From a virus: a stretch of DNA of 38,477 bases. Each line of letters begins with the position of its first letter. Within the stretch, counting starts at the first letter, position 1. The stretch is taken from positions 1 to 38,477 of the IMG/VR virus record IMGVR_UViG_3300001815_000002; one strand, written 5' to 3'. Of the stretch, positions 1 to 7,045 are shown piece after piece. The translations under genes and the position numbers were made by a program. The notes beneath the pieces are model-generated. The model worked only from the letters and a program-made list of their open reading frames with translations, was not told the DNA's origin and made no database searches.

Positions 1-112
1 GACCTATGGCCAAGACCAACCGTGCAAGAAGTCACAGTAACCGTAATATCACCAGAAGACTCGAAACCAGTACCAATAGTGAGCGTGATCGACCCATTCA
101 CAACTTTAAAGA
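1..112. repeat. 112-base direct terminal repeat, left copy
   Basis: The first 112 bases are identical to the last 112 bases of the window. They lie inside the coding sequence of the gp12-like tail gene, which reads in one frame across the junction when the ends are joined. This is best explained as the overlap of a circular or circularly permuted genome assembly. A true fixed phage terminal repeat is less likely because it would interrupt a structural gene. Confidence 0.95.
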
Positions 113-2069
113 ACCCTATATACCTACCGGGGGCCTTAACCTGGACAATCTTCCCTTCAAGGTGGTCCAGCCCAGTGATAGTATCCGTGGGAGTCTCGAA
201 ATTAAAGTGTTTGGTCGATTGCGTAAAGTCCCAGTCCCGAGTTTCTCTCCAATTGGGGATGCACTCAAGATAAAGCTTCTTCTCGCCGTTGATATCTCTC
301 TCAACCGTCATGAACAAGACATCAGTACCATTGCTGTCCGGTACTACACAAATATCCCGGATGATCCCGCCTTCAAGCTTGTATCGGCACCATCCATTCA
401 GCCCGGACTCGGAATGGAAAACCGCCAGAGTTCCATCGGTCTTGAGAACCACACACATCTGGTGCGGGTTCCTCATGCGGACCATACGCTTGATTTTCGG
501 ATTGCATATCGCCGGGTTAAAAAGAGTAAGGTCAGCAGCAACCCACCCCTGGGTTTCATCCCTATAGCTTAGGCTGCGGACCTTCGTGCCACCATCTGCC
601 GGAAATAGCAGCCCCTCACCAAATGCAGCGGGTTGTACATTGGTGCTACCGTGCGTGGTCTGTAGGAACACGCCAATATCGCCAGGAGCAAGTATACCCT
701 CACCACGGACTGAATATTCATATTCGAGGCTCCCCACCAGAAGCGACCTTGCTCCATATACCCATTGAATCGGGGACCTATAGATCGCCGTGAATTTGAT
801 CGAGTCACTGGCGGCCACCGGGGAAGTGGTGGTAAAGGTGGACCAGTCACCCGGATCAGTCATCCAAACCGTCTCAGACACTGTAGCTACAGGATCCCCG
901 GAAGCAGTCTTGAAAGTTTGTGCCCCGGCGAGGACCAACCTACCAAGGTAGGACGTACATGCAGCTGGATAATTGTTTGTTCCCCACTCACTCGGGGTAC
1001 CAGTGAAACTAATGGCCTCGAATGTGTACGACCCACCCCCGGTATTAAAATAAAGCTTGCTGGGCTCGTGCCGGGAATGGGTGAATACAATCTCCTTATC
1101 AGCGTAAGGGGACTGCACGTATTGGATATCGTCCAAATCAGCTGCTGTATAAGAGGTTGAAAGATCAGCCTCAGTGAGGGTGGTTTCTCCGTCCGCGTAT
1201 ATCTGGAAATAGTTTACCTTGATGAGCGGATTGGAGTAAGGTTGGTCGTCGGTGGCAGTAGCTTCCGCCGTGAACTTGATATACAGGGTTCCAGTCCAGT
1301 CAGCCGTGGGAAGGTCCACGTTCTCTTGGACTTCGAAAGTAGAACCCTGGGACGGGTTAGTAACCTCGTTGTAGGTTTCCTCGTACAGAGGACTGGAATA
1401 ATCGGAATTGGCAGATACTATAACCTTGAAAGTGTAACCACCGTTGAGCACAACCTCCGGCTGATCAGCGAAAACAGCTCGGTAATTTAGAGTTATTACG
1501 TCAGTACCTACGTCAACTTCGGCGGTAGCTTCCGCCATGACCAACTCTTCTTCTTGGGAAGGGTACCGGTACAAACGGGGGCGCAGTGCAAGGCGACTGC
1601 CGCCATTGCTTTCTTCGATATAAACACCAAGGGGGCCGTCTCCGTTTACGCCCGTGTATTGCTCGGGTGTAAAAGTCCAGCCCACTTTGCCCTGGCGGAA
1701 CTGACTATTCTGAACGATGTTTTTACGGTACGTGATGGTGGTACCGTTAATTTCGATATTGGCCCAGCTAGCCTCGTCTTCAATCCGCTCAGTAACGTTG
1801 CGGATCAGTCGAAGCCCCTCAGGAGTAAGAACGATTAAACTGCGTTCATTTCCTGAGGTAAGGTATGGGATGATCCTGGCGTTAAGGTCTTCGAGTTCTT
1901 CATAGAACCGAGTACCCGGCATACGCATCGCGCTTCCCTGAGGCATGGGCATGTAGTTTATCATGCCTATAGCAGACTTGCGATATACCTCAGTATCCGA
2001 ACGCATAAGCATACGCCCGGAGATTTCTCCTCCAGAGAAGTCGCGCTGAACATGTTGCCAGCTAGTCAC
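1..2069 (-). CDS. Tail tube/nozzle protein, T7 gp12-like (5' part, runs off left edge)
   Basis: Structural protein expected to form the distal tail nozzle of a short-tailed phage. The frame opens with GTG at 2069, which overlaps the TGA of the endolysin gene (GTGA), and stays open to base 1. It continues across the contig junction to a stop at 38071, giving about 787 residues, a normal length for T7 gp12-like proteins. I translated it by hand. The N-terminus has the Q-x-D-F-S-G-G-E-I-S pattern typical of this family, and near residue 320 it has the FTHSRHEP segment followed by a YPAACTSYLGRLVLAG-type stretch, the family hallmark. It sits between the lysis genes and the fibre-adaptor genes. 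The family call is from motif memory and the exact start is moderately certain. Confidence 0.85.
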   Translation of the reverse strand, partial: MTSWQHVQRDFSGGEISGRMLMRSDTEVYRKSAIGMINYMPMPQGSAMRMPGTRFYEELEDLNARIIPYLTSGNERSLIVLTPEGLRLIRNVTERIEDEASWANIEINGTTITYRKNIVQNSQFRQGKVGWTFTPEQYTGVNGDGPLGVYIEESNGGSRLALRPRLYRYPSQEEELVMAEATAEVDVGTDVITLNYRAVFADQPEVVLNGGYTFKVIVSANSDYSSPLYEETYNEVTNPSQGSTFEVQENVDLPTADWTGTLYIKFTAEATATDDQPYSNPLIKVNYFQIYADGETTLTEADLSTSYTAADLDDIQYVQSPYADKEIVFTHSRHEPSKLYFNTGGGSYTFEAISFTGTPSEWGTNNYPAACTSYLGRLVLAGAQTFKTASGDPVATVSETVWMTDPGDWSTFTTTSPVAASDSIKFTAIYRSPIQWVYGARSLLVGSLEYEYSVRGEGILAPGDIGVFLQTTHGSTNVQPAAFGEGLLFPADGGTKVRSLSYRDETQGWVAADLTLFNPAICNPKIKRMVRMRNPHQMCVVLKTDGTLAVFHSESGLNGWCRYKLEGGIIRDICVVPDSNGTDVLFMTVERDINGEKKLYLECIPNWRETRDWDFTQSTKHFNFETPTDTITGLDHLEGKIVQVKAPGRYIGFFKVVNGSITLTIGTGFESSGDITVTVTSCTVGLGHR

Positions 2070-2383
2070 TTCGGATCATACTCCACATGGATATGGTCTT
2101 CTTCGTTCACCACATCCCATTCTTCACCAAGGGCCTGTTGAAGATCATAAACGATCTTTTCCAGTTGAAAGCCACTCAGCGACCACGTACGAATATCAAA
2201 CGCTAGCCCTGCTGAGTGAAGAGAACCCGGAAGACGGTCTTCGGCCCCGTCAGTCACACTAGTGATCGTAAAATCCTGGTTGTGCATCTGGAATACTGAT
2301 GAAGCAATCATCATCCCAAAGATAGTCTCGGGCTGAACGTCGTTAATCCTTACACCATTAGGACCCGTCTTAATCTTAATCAT
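2066..2383 (-). CDS. Endolysin, M15-type peptidoglycan peptidase
   Basis: Probable lysis enzyme of about 105 residues. It has the zinc-peptidase signature of the M15 family: a S-L-H-S-A-G-L-A-F-D motif in the middle (His and Asp metal ligands) and D-H-I-H-V-E-Y near the C-terminus (third ligand H and general base region). M15 phage enzymes cut peptide cross-links of the cell wall. I chose the ATG at 2383 because it makes an ATGA overlap with the stop of the holin gene. A GTG three codons upstream (2392) is the alternative. No signal peptide is seen, so export should depend on the adjacent holin. It is followed by a GTGA overlap with the gp12-like gene. Confidence 0.8.
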   Translation of the reverse strand: MIKIKTGPNGVRINDVQPETIFGMMIASSVFQMHNQDFTITSVTDGAEDRLPGSLHSAGLAFDIRTWSLSGFQLEKIVYDLQQALGEEWDVVNEEDHIHVEYDPK

Positions 2384-2745
2384 CGCTTCCACAACCTAGA
2401 TGGAACATCTTTGATTCCGACACCCCAGATGGCGCCGAGAACCAGCAACCACGACCACAAGGCAATCGGCGGTAGCTTCTCGATCTTCGCCAGCACGGCG
2501 AAAGTATGGTCCGCTACCCCCCACCACGGAATCCACATGGAGAGGTATGGGTAAGCCACCATCCAGAAGCTGATATGAAGGATGTACTTGCGGCTGCGAA
2601 GGGCCACGCCGTTACGCATGGCTTCCACACGAGCTTCATGCTCCGCCGCAACTTCCTCGCTCTTGCGCTGCTGGTAGGTCTCCCAGCCGTCCACCAGTTT
2701 CCCGGCGAACGGCAGGACAGCGCCTATAGTGGCTAAGACGGACAT
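2380..2745 (-). CDS. Putative holin (three-segment GTA-holin-like)
   Basis: A 121-residue protein with three hydrophobic stretches: a short one at the N-terminus (ATIGAVLPFAGKLV), then HISFWMVAYPYLSMWIPWW in the middle, and ALWSWLLVLGAIWGVGI near the C-terminus. A charged helical region (QQRKSEEVAAEHEARVEAMR) lies between the first two. This layout matches the 'holin of 3TMs' type found in gene transfer agents and many phages. It is translationally coupled (ATGA) to the M15 endolysin, which fits a holin-endolysin lysis pair. Function is inferred from topology and neighbour. Confidence 0.7.
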   Translation of the reverse strand: MSVLATIGAVLPFAGKLVDGWETYQQRKSEEVAAEHEARVEAMRNGVALRSRKYILHISFWMVAYPYLSMWIPWWGVADHTFAVLAKIEKLPPIALWSWLLVLGAIWGVGIKDVPSRLWKR

Positions 2746-3254
2746 CAGCTTGCGCCGAGGTAGCCGGACTCGATGCCCTCAGAAGACGGCGCAGATTCCG
2801 GCATATCGAGCGGCTGCGTGTTATCCACGTAGTCGTTCAGGAACTTCTCGATCTTTTCCATGACCAGATCGAACCGGCGCTTGTCGTGCGTGGTAAGGCC
2901 GTTGGCCGCACGGGCAGACTGGCTATTGGTAAGCTCCGTGATGATTGCCCGGTACATGCGGATCAGGTCACGAAGGGCTTTGTTTTCCACGTCCGCATCG
3001 ACACCTTCCGAAATGTACTTGATCGGGTAGTCACGCGGGTGGGTTTCCGGCAGGTCGATGTCCGGTGCATCGGTCACCCAAGCCGCATAACGATTGAGCA
3101 TCCCGTTGTACTCGGTGATGCGGGTGCGGTCAAATGGACGCATATCAGTCAGGTTTGCCGACTGGCTGCGGGCAATCTCGTAAATTACTTCATCAACGCG
3201 CTCGGTCAGACCAGCAACGTCTTGGTTCAAAACGCTCTTTACTTCATAAGCCAT
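2745..3254 (-). CDS. Unknown late-operon protein, 169 aa
   Basis: Not recognised. It is a soluble, mainly helical, acidic protein starting MAYEVKSVLNQD. It has a central region rich in charged helices (ALRDLIRMYRAIITELTNSQ) and a Pro/Ser-rich C-terminus. No membrane segment is visible. It overlaps the holin start by one base and lies between small structural genes and the lysis pair, so it is probably a virion component or a morphogenesis factor. The start ATG at 3254 is preceded by an AGGAG-type site on the minus strand. Confidence 0.75.
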   Translation of the reverse strand: MAYEVKSVLNQDVAGLTERVDEVIYEIARSQSANLTDMRPFDRTRITEYNGMLNRYAAWVTDAPDIDLPETHPRDYPIKYISEGVDADVENKALRDLIRMYRAIITELTNSQSARAANGLTTHDKRRFDLVMEKIEKFLNDYVDNTQPLDMPESAPSSEGIESGYLGAS

Positions 3255-3265
3255 GGTTAGTGCTC

Positions 3266-3547
3266 CTAAGACAAGGAAGATACAATGGAAAAAATAGCAG
3301 AGCTTTCGCTCAAAGCGACAATTGCCGCCAAAATATAGAGGAGCTTCTCAGCTACACCCTGTCGCCTGTCCATGGCGTTGAACCTCTCGTCCGTTTTATC
3401 AACATGTCTCGTGAGTCTATCACTAAGCTGCGCCGCATAATGTTCCAACGCGTCAATGCGACCGTCACGAAGACCTTGTATATACGCCGCCTGTTCCGCC
3501 TCTGAATGTCTTCTGTCCGGATCGGAATCATTTCTGATAGGCTCCAC
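3266..3547 (-). CDS. Small protein with C-terminal membrane segment, possible lysis accessory
   Basis: A 93-residue protein starting at a GTG (3547) behind a good AAGGAG site. The first 60 residues are charged and probably coiled-coil (LEHYAAQLSDRLTRHVDKTD). The C-terminus has one hydrophobic span (LLYILAAIVALSESSAIFSIV) and no long tail. This layout resembles XhlA/hemolysin-type holin-associated proteins, and it lies two genes upstream of the holin. A second holin, an antiholin or a membrane-bound virion protein are all possible. No spanin pair (Rz/Rz1) was recognised anywhere, so this gene is a candidate for an outer-membrane-disruption or lysis-timing role. Confidence 0.65.
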   Translation of the reverse strand: MEPIRNDSDPDRRHSEAEQAAYIQGLRDGRIDALEHYAAQLSDRLTRHVDKTDERFNAMDRRQGVAEKLLYILAAIVALSESSAIFSIVSSLS

Positions 3548-3556
3548 GTTTACTCC

Positions 3557-3760
3557 TTACGGGGCTGTCTCGATGGTGCCCGCCCAGTACGTGGCTGCAA
3601 AGTCACTGATGTGTCCGCTTTCCCACCCGTTGGCGATATACAACTCGCGCATAGTTCCGTAACCAAGCTCGGCTAGATAAGCTTTGCGCATGTCCGCGAG
3701 AGCGCCGGTATAACCGGCGTCCCGCAGAGCAGCGAACATCAGATCATTGATCTGGGCCAT
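3557..3760 (-). CDS. Small structural-operon protein, 67 aa
   Basis: Short protein MAQINDLMFAALRDAGYTG with the pattern LRDAGYTGALADMRKAYLAELG. Similar short proteins with a G-Y-T-G-x-L-x-D-M-x-x-A-Y/F-L pattern are common near capsid and tail genes of proteobacterial phages, but their function is not known to me. It is tightly packed between its neighbours, with 3 bases to the next gene downstream, and starts at an ATG. It is probably a minor virion or assembly protein. Confidence 0.65.
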   Translation of the reverse strand: MAQINDLMFAALRDAGYTGALADMRKAYLAELGYGTMRELYIANGWESGHISDFAATYWAGTIETAP

Positions 3761-3763
3761 GAT

Positions 3764-4126
3764 TTACTGAGCCGCAAAGACCGCAGAACTGAGGTCCACA
3801 TTCCAGGCAACCCCAGACAAGCACTCGATCGTGACAATGTACTCGTAGGGGGTGTTACGAGTCCAGGTCGCACGAGCGCCGGTAAGGTTGGAGTTGAGTT
3901 CTGCAACGAGAGCCTCGATAAGGTCCTGGTTGTTGGTTACCGCCGTGGTTTCAGTCGCGATTGCGGCAGACGCATCAACGTCAGTACCGCCCTCGTCGGT
4001 CGTTACCGCAGTTACACCAATGTCCCAGTTGTCCGGTACGGTAAGGTTACCGTCCATATCGAACTTGATCATTGCCCCGCGGATTTGGTTGCCATCCGCC
4101 TGTACGATAGTTGCTGCACGTGCCAT
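3764..4126 (-). CDS. Putative virion protein, 120 aa
   Basis: Not recognised. It is Thr/Ala/Val-rich with predicted beta strands (GAMIKFDMDGNLTVPDNWDIGVTAV) and no membrane segment. It has alternating TTA/TET patterns typical of surface or fibre-like phage proteins. The position three genes after the capsid suggests a head-decoration, head-fibre or connector component. The start is ATG at 4126 with GGAGGT upstream on the minus strand. Confidence 0.65.
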   Translation of the reverse strand: MARAATIVQADGNQIRGAMIKFDMDGNLTVPDNWDIGVTAVTTDEGGTDVDASAAIATETTAVTNNQDLIEALVAELNSNLTGARATWTRNTPYEYIVTIECLSGVAWNVDLSSAVFAAQ

Positions 4127-4138
4127 GGGGTACCTCCC

Positions 4139-4534
4139 TTACTTGGCGTTTTCGAGCAAAAGTTCAATGAGCCGCTTGAAGGTGCGGTCCATGAAGTGAG
4201 ACTTTTGTGTGCCAAAAATCTCGTCCGTAATGTGCAGGGATACTGCACTGTTCGTATGGCCCGTTTCCACAATACCCCAGTACCCGGCACCGGGGGGCGC
4301 AGAGATAACGGCGGTTGTGGCACCAGACGAACCGCGAAGGAACTCGTTCTTCGCGTACCGGTAGAGCAAGTGGAGAGTACCGACCAGTTGCTGGGTATTA
4401 CCCGTACTGACGGCGGAGCCGATCTGTATAGCCATTTCACCGGCTGCCACGGTAATACTACCCGTGTTTACAGTGGCTGTCTTTTTGGGCTTAGAAGCCC
4501 CGAGACGTATATACGTCCCTGCTGCAATTGCCAT
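4139..4534 (-). CDS. Putative virion protein, 131 aa
   Basis: Not recognised. The N-terminus is beta-rich (TATVNTGSITVAAGEMAIQIGS), and the second half is helical with an H-F-M-D-R-T-F-K-R-L-I-E-L-L-L-E segment. It is in the capsid-proximal cluster, 12 bases from the next gene. A role in head completion or as a head-surface protein is plausible from position only. The start ATG (4534) has a GGAGGTGAAGG-type ribosome site. Confidence 0.65.
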   Translation of the reverse strand: MAIAAGTYIRLGASKPKKTATVNTGSITVAAGEMAIQIGSAVSTGNTQQLVGTLHLLYRYAKNEFLRGSSGATTAVISAPPGAGYWGIVETGHTNSAVSLHITDEIFGTQKSHFMDRTFKRLIELLLENAK

Positions 4535-4562
4535 CCTTCACCTCCATGGCTACTTCCGGCAT

Positions 4563-4799
4563 TTATTCCTCGGGGTCTTCCTCGGAATCGTCTTCAACGG
4601 GGTCAGGAACCTCGTCAGTGACTTCTTCCGTATCCGGTGCCGAGAAGTCACCGAATTTCTCTACGACAGAAGCTTCAATCAGAAGCTGGTCCGAAATCTC
4701 GTCAACAGAGTAACCCGCAGCACACATTTCGTTGATCCGGTTACGGTCCTCGAAATTGACTCCAGGCTTTTTGTTGATGTGTAGTTCTTGGTTAGCCAT
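4563..4799 (-). CDS. Small acidic protein with helix-turn-helix-like middle, 78 aa
   Basis: The first gene after the capsid terminator. Residues 17-50 (DRNRINEMCAAGYSVDEISD) look like a small HTH of the 'GYSVDEIS' type also seen in terminase-small-like and phage capsid-adjacent proteins. The last 25 residues are almost all Asp/Glu/Pro/Val. The acidic tail suggests binding to a basic partner or a DNA-mimic surface, but this is inference. It starts at ATG 4799 with GGAGGTAGCC upstream, inside the run that follows the terminator hairpin. Confidence 0.65.
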   Translation of the reverse strand: MANQELHINKKPGVNFEDRNRINEMCAAGYSVDEISDQLLIEASVVEKFGDFSAPDTEEVTDEVPDPVEDDSEEDPEE

Positions 4800-4819
4800 T
4801 GGCTACCTCCATTAAAAAC

Positions 4820-4841
4820 AGGGGGGACCGAAGTCCCCCCT
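4820..4841 (-). terminator. Intrinsic terminator after the capsid gene, C(UUCG)G loop
   Basis: On the minus strand a perfect 9-bp stem (AGGGGGGAC/GTCCCCCCT) closes a TTCG tetraloop and is followed by GTTTTTAA. It lies just downstream of the capsid stop (4853) and just upstream of the next gene. This is a textbook Rho-independent terminator. It is probably leaky, because the downstream head and tail genes show no promoter of their own. Confidence 0.9.
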
Positions 4842-4852
4842 AGGAGCCCGCC

Positions 4853-5719
4853 TTACGTTACCGTATCAGCGAGATGGACCCGCACAAGGTGCTCGTCTTC
4901 GATCCGAACCGCGCCAAAAGTGGCGTAGGTGTAGATGCGCCATGCGAAGCTGATGGTCGGGTCTTCACTGATCTTCACGGTGATGTCCCGGTTCACCTGC
5001 ATGCCGAGTGCCCGCTTCGTCATAGCAAAGCAGTAAATCTCGTCAGTGTCAGGTGCCTGCAGGCGCGTGGAAACGAGCCAGGTATAGCCCATCCAGGATT
5101 CCACATAACCCTTGGAAGCCAGAGGACGAACGGCGTTGTAATCGCCGCTGGTAGCCTCGGTCAGCTGGAGGAGCTTCCGGGCCTGCTTCGGGCCAATGAC
5201 CATGACTTTCGGTTCATCGGGGTCGATGTCGCTGGTCATGAACTTCTCGCTCACTTCCGTCACGATATCGAAGTTGAGTTCCGCAGAACCGTCACCGATG
5301 TTCTGGTCGGTGTTAAAGGTAACAGAGTTGCCTGCGCCATCGCGGGAAGCACCGACCGCAGCCGCGATGATTTCGTCATCGAAGGCGCGCTTCATGGCCA
5401 TACCCTGGGCACGGGCAAACGTGCTGTTCGGGTCGATCAGAAGCTGGACGATATCTTCCTGCTCGGTTACATCACCGGTGTGGTAGGTAACCGGGATGGA
5501 CTTCCGACGGCTGAACGCCGTTTCATCGTCCGGGGTGGCCGTCTTCCGAGTGGTTTTCTTGGCAGCGGCAGTAGCGGACGCGAGATCCCAGTTGTGGCCC
5601 TCGGATCGTACGGATTTCTCCATAACATGAGGGCGAAGGCGAGACATGCCCTGCTGGGCAAGGTGACGTACGGTAGATTCGTACGTCTGAATAAACGCAT
5701 TGTCAATAGTGGCCGACAT
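4853..5719 (-). CDS. Major capsid protein
   Basis: A 288-residue protein with the features of a phage capsid of the HK97-like class found in T7-like and related podoviruses. It has an N-terminal helical arm, a SIPVTYHTGDVTEQEDIVQ segment, a long central helix region (ARAQGMAMKRAFDDEIIAAA) and a C-terminal beta-rich part ending FGAVRIEDEHLVRVHLA. It sits directly after the scaffold gene and has its own strong promoter (5871-5899) and its own terminator, the usual arrangement for the most abundant phage protein. The start ATG at 5719 follows GGAGGTCCGAA, a strong ribosome site. Confidence 0.88.
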   Translation of the reverse strand: MSATIDNAFIQTYESTVRHLAQQGMSRLRPHVMEKSVRSEGHNWDLASATAAAKKTTRKTATPDDETAFSRRKSIPVTYHTGDVTEQEDIVQLLIDPNSTFARAQGMAMKRAFDDEIIAAAVGASRDGAGNSVTFNTDQNIGDGSAELNFDIVTEVSEKFMTSDIDPDEPKVMVIGPKQARKLLQLTEATSGDYNAVRPLASKGYVESWMGYTWLVSTRLQAPDTDEIYCFAMTKRALGMQVNRDITVKISEDPTISFAWRIYTYATFGAVRIEDEHLVRVHLADTVT

Positions 5720-5844
5720 TTCGGACCTCCCAATAACGAAAAGTTGTCAATTAATCGCTACTAGGCAACCCGTAGTCTTCGACGGACCCCTTTGCTATCT
5801 TCGCCTACCTTTTCATGGGACCCTCACGGGCAATCCAGGTGAGC

Positions 5845-5860
5845 GGGGGCGATGGCCCCC
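5845..5860 (-). other. Hairpin in the capsid mRNA leader
   Basis: A 6-bp GC stem (GGGGGC/GCCCCC) with a 4-base loop lies between the capsid promoter and the capsid start codon. It would form about 10 bases into the transcript, so it may protect the 5' end of the capsid mRNA. It has no T-tract on the downstream side of the minus strand, so it is not read as a terminator. Confidence 0.55.
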
Positions 5861-5870
5861 TAAAAATTCC

Positions 5871-5899
5871 AGTATAGCACACCCGTGGACCCGTGTCAA
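5871..5899 (-). promoter_or_regulatory. Consensus sigma70 promoter for the capsid gene
   Basis: On the minus strand TTGACA (5899-5894), a 17-base spacer and TATACT (5876-5871), with an extended TGC before the -10. This is the best -35/-10 pair in the window, located in the gap between scaffold and capsid. It should boost capsid expression over the rest of the late operon using host RNA polymerase. Confidence 0.9.
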
Positions 5900-5901
5900 C
5901 C

Positions 5902-6801
5902 CTATATAAGTGACGGGTCAGCGGACCGGTCCCCGGCTTTAAACTTATGTAGTTCGACCACCTTCTTAACCGCCCGCGCATGGCCCGGATCAGCTGCGTT
6001 CCAATAAGCATGCTCGGGATTGTTCATGATTTCCGAGATTCGGGCCTGGGCCTCGTCCGGAGAAATCATCGCCGGGTTATCTCCGTTCCCTTGGTTAGCA
6101 ATTTCTGCCTCGGATTTGGTTGATTTTGCGACGGAATGGATCCATTTGATTTCTTCGGGGGACATTGCTCCTTGAGACAAAAGTTCGACAATTCCCTCCG
6201 GCGCATCAGTGAGGCGCAGGAAGTTCTTAACTGTCGTGAGGTTCTGTTCATAAGCAGCACCCCATTCCTTCCCAAGGGATTTCATGGCCTCGGCCTGTTC
6301 GGCACTGAGTTGGTCTTGCTGTTCCCATTGGGGACCGAGAAGGTCATTCAAGATGCCCTTGAACTGATCCTTTGAGAGGCCGTGTTTATGCGCGATCTTC
6401 GAAAAAGCCTCGAAGTCTTCTGGTACCTCCCGGCCCTCCGGGGCGTCAAAGGAATATTGATCGGGCGACTCAGGGCGGAGGAACTTGTATAGTTCCTCTA
6501 AGTTGTCGTCGCTCGGCTTCGGCATAAGACCCGGAACTTTCTCTTGAAGTTTCTCATAGAAAGCAGAACGATCTTCTTCGGACGCGTCTTCCCCCGGAAT
6601 CCTGAGCGCATTACCCATGTACGACGCGGCGTTTTGAATCTCTTGGAGGGCCTTCTCAGGGTCGTCGGCAGCTTTAATAAACGGTGCCTCGCGAAGGGGT
6701 TCAGGTAGCGAGTTCCGCCAATCTTGGGACGTGCCTCCCTCTCCTGCTCCCTGTCCAGTTTCTTCGCCAGTTCCCGGATCCTGGTTATGTTCGTCATCCA
6801 T
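5902..6801 (-). CDS. Capsid scaffolding protein
   Basis: A 299-residue, strongly acidic, Glu/Gln/Gly-rich protein lying directly before the capsid gene, as scaffolds do in T7-like phages. The N-terminus is disordered and acidic (DPGTGEETGQGAGEGG). The middle carries conserved-looking helices (DQYSFDAPEGREVPEDFEAF, HKHGLSKDQFKGILNDLL), and the C-terminus is basic-helical (ARAVKKVVELHKFKAG), matching the capsid-binding end of scaffolds. Scaffolds guide procapsid assembly and then leave the shell. The ATG at 6801 lies inside the upstream gene (8-base overlap). Confidence 0.85.
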   Translation of the reverse strand: MDDEHNQDPGTGEETGQGAGEGGTSQDWRNSLPEPLREAPFIKAADDPEKALQEIQNAASYMGNALRIPGEDASEEDRSAFYEKLQEKVPGLMPKPSDDNLEELYKFLRPESPDQYSFDAPEGREVPEDFEAFSKIAHKHGLSKDQFKGILNDLLGPQWEQQDQLSAEQAEAMKSLGKEWGAAYEQNLTTVKNFLRLTDAPEGIVELLSQGAMSPEEIKWIHSVAKSTKSEAEIANQGNGDNPAMISPDEAQARISEIMNNPEHAYWNAADPGHARAVKKVVELHKFKAGDRSADPSLI

Positions 6802-7045
6802 CTTGTTGCTCCGTGTAGTCCATCATACGCTGAATGTGCCGCACTACGTCTCGTTTACCGATGTTCTGTGCGGTTTTATAGGGGTCCTGCCCTATTAGGT
6901 CATCATGGTCAAATATTTCGACCAGATGCTCCAGTACCAGCTTGCCGTCGTGACTGTTAAATACAGTCCGGTACGAACCAGCTAGTTTCCGAAGACGCTC
7001 TTTAAACTGATCTATCTGGTCCTTGCTCCGAAGGTGTCGATTCAT
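6794..7045 (-). CDS. Bbp19-like head-operon protein
   Basis: An 83-residue protein with the pattern F-N-S-H-D-G-K-L-V-L-E-H-L followed by I-G-Q-D-P-Y-K-T-A-x-x-I-G-K-R-D-V-V-R-H-I. This resembles the Bbp19 family found between portal and scaffold genes of many podoviruses. Its molecular role is not known to me. It overlaps the portal stop by 4 bases and the scaffold start by 8 bases, so the three genes are translationally linked. Confidence 0.75.
   Translation of the reverse strand: MNRHLRSKDQIDQFKERLRKLAGSYRTVFNSHDGKLVLEHLVEIFDHDDLIGQDPYKTAQNIGKRDVVRHIQRMMDYTEQQDG

Noticed and set aside
2819-2827. DnaA-box-like TTATCCACG
   Set aside because: Single, one mismatch, inside a structural gene; not enough for an origin.
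4874-5764. 296-residue plus-strand open frame opposite the capsid gene
   Set aside because: Shadow of the major capsid gene; codon pattern belongs to the minus strand.
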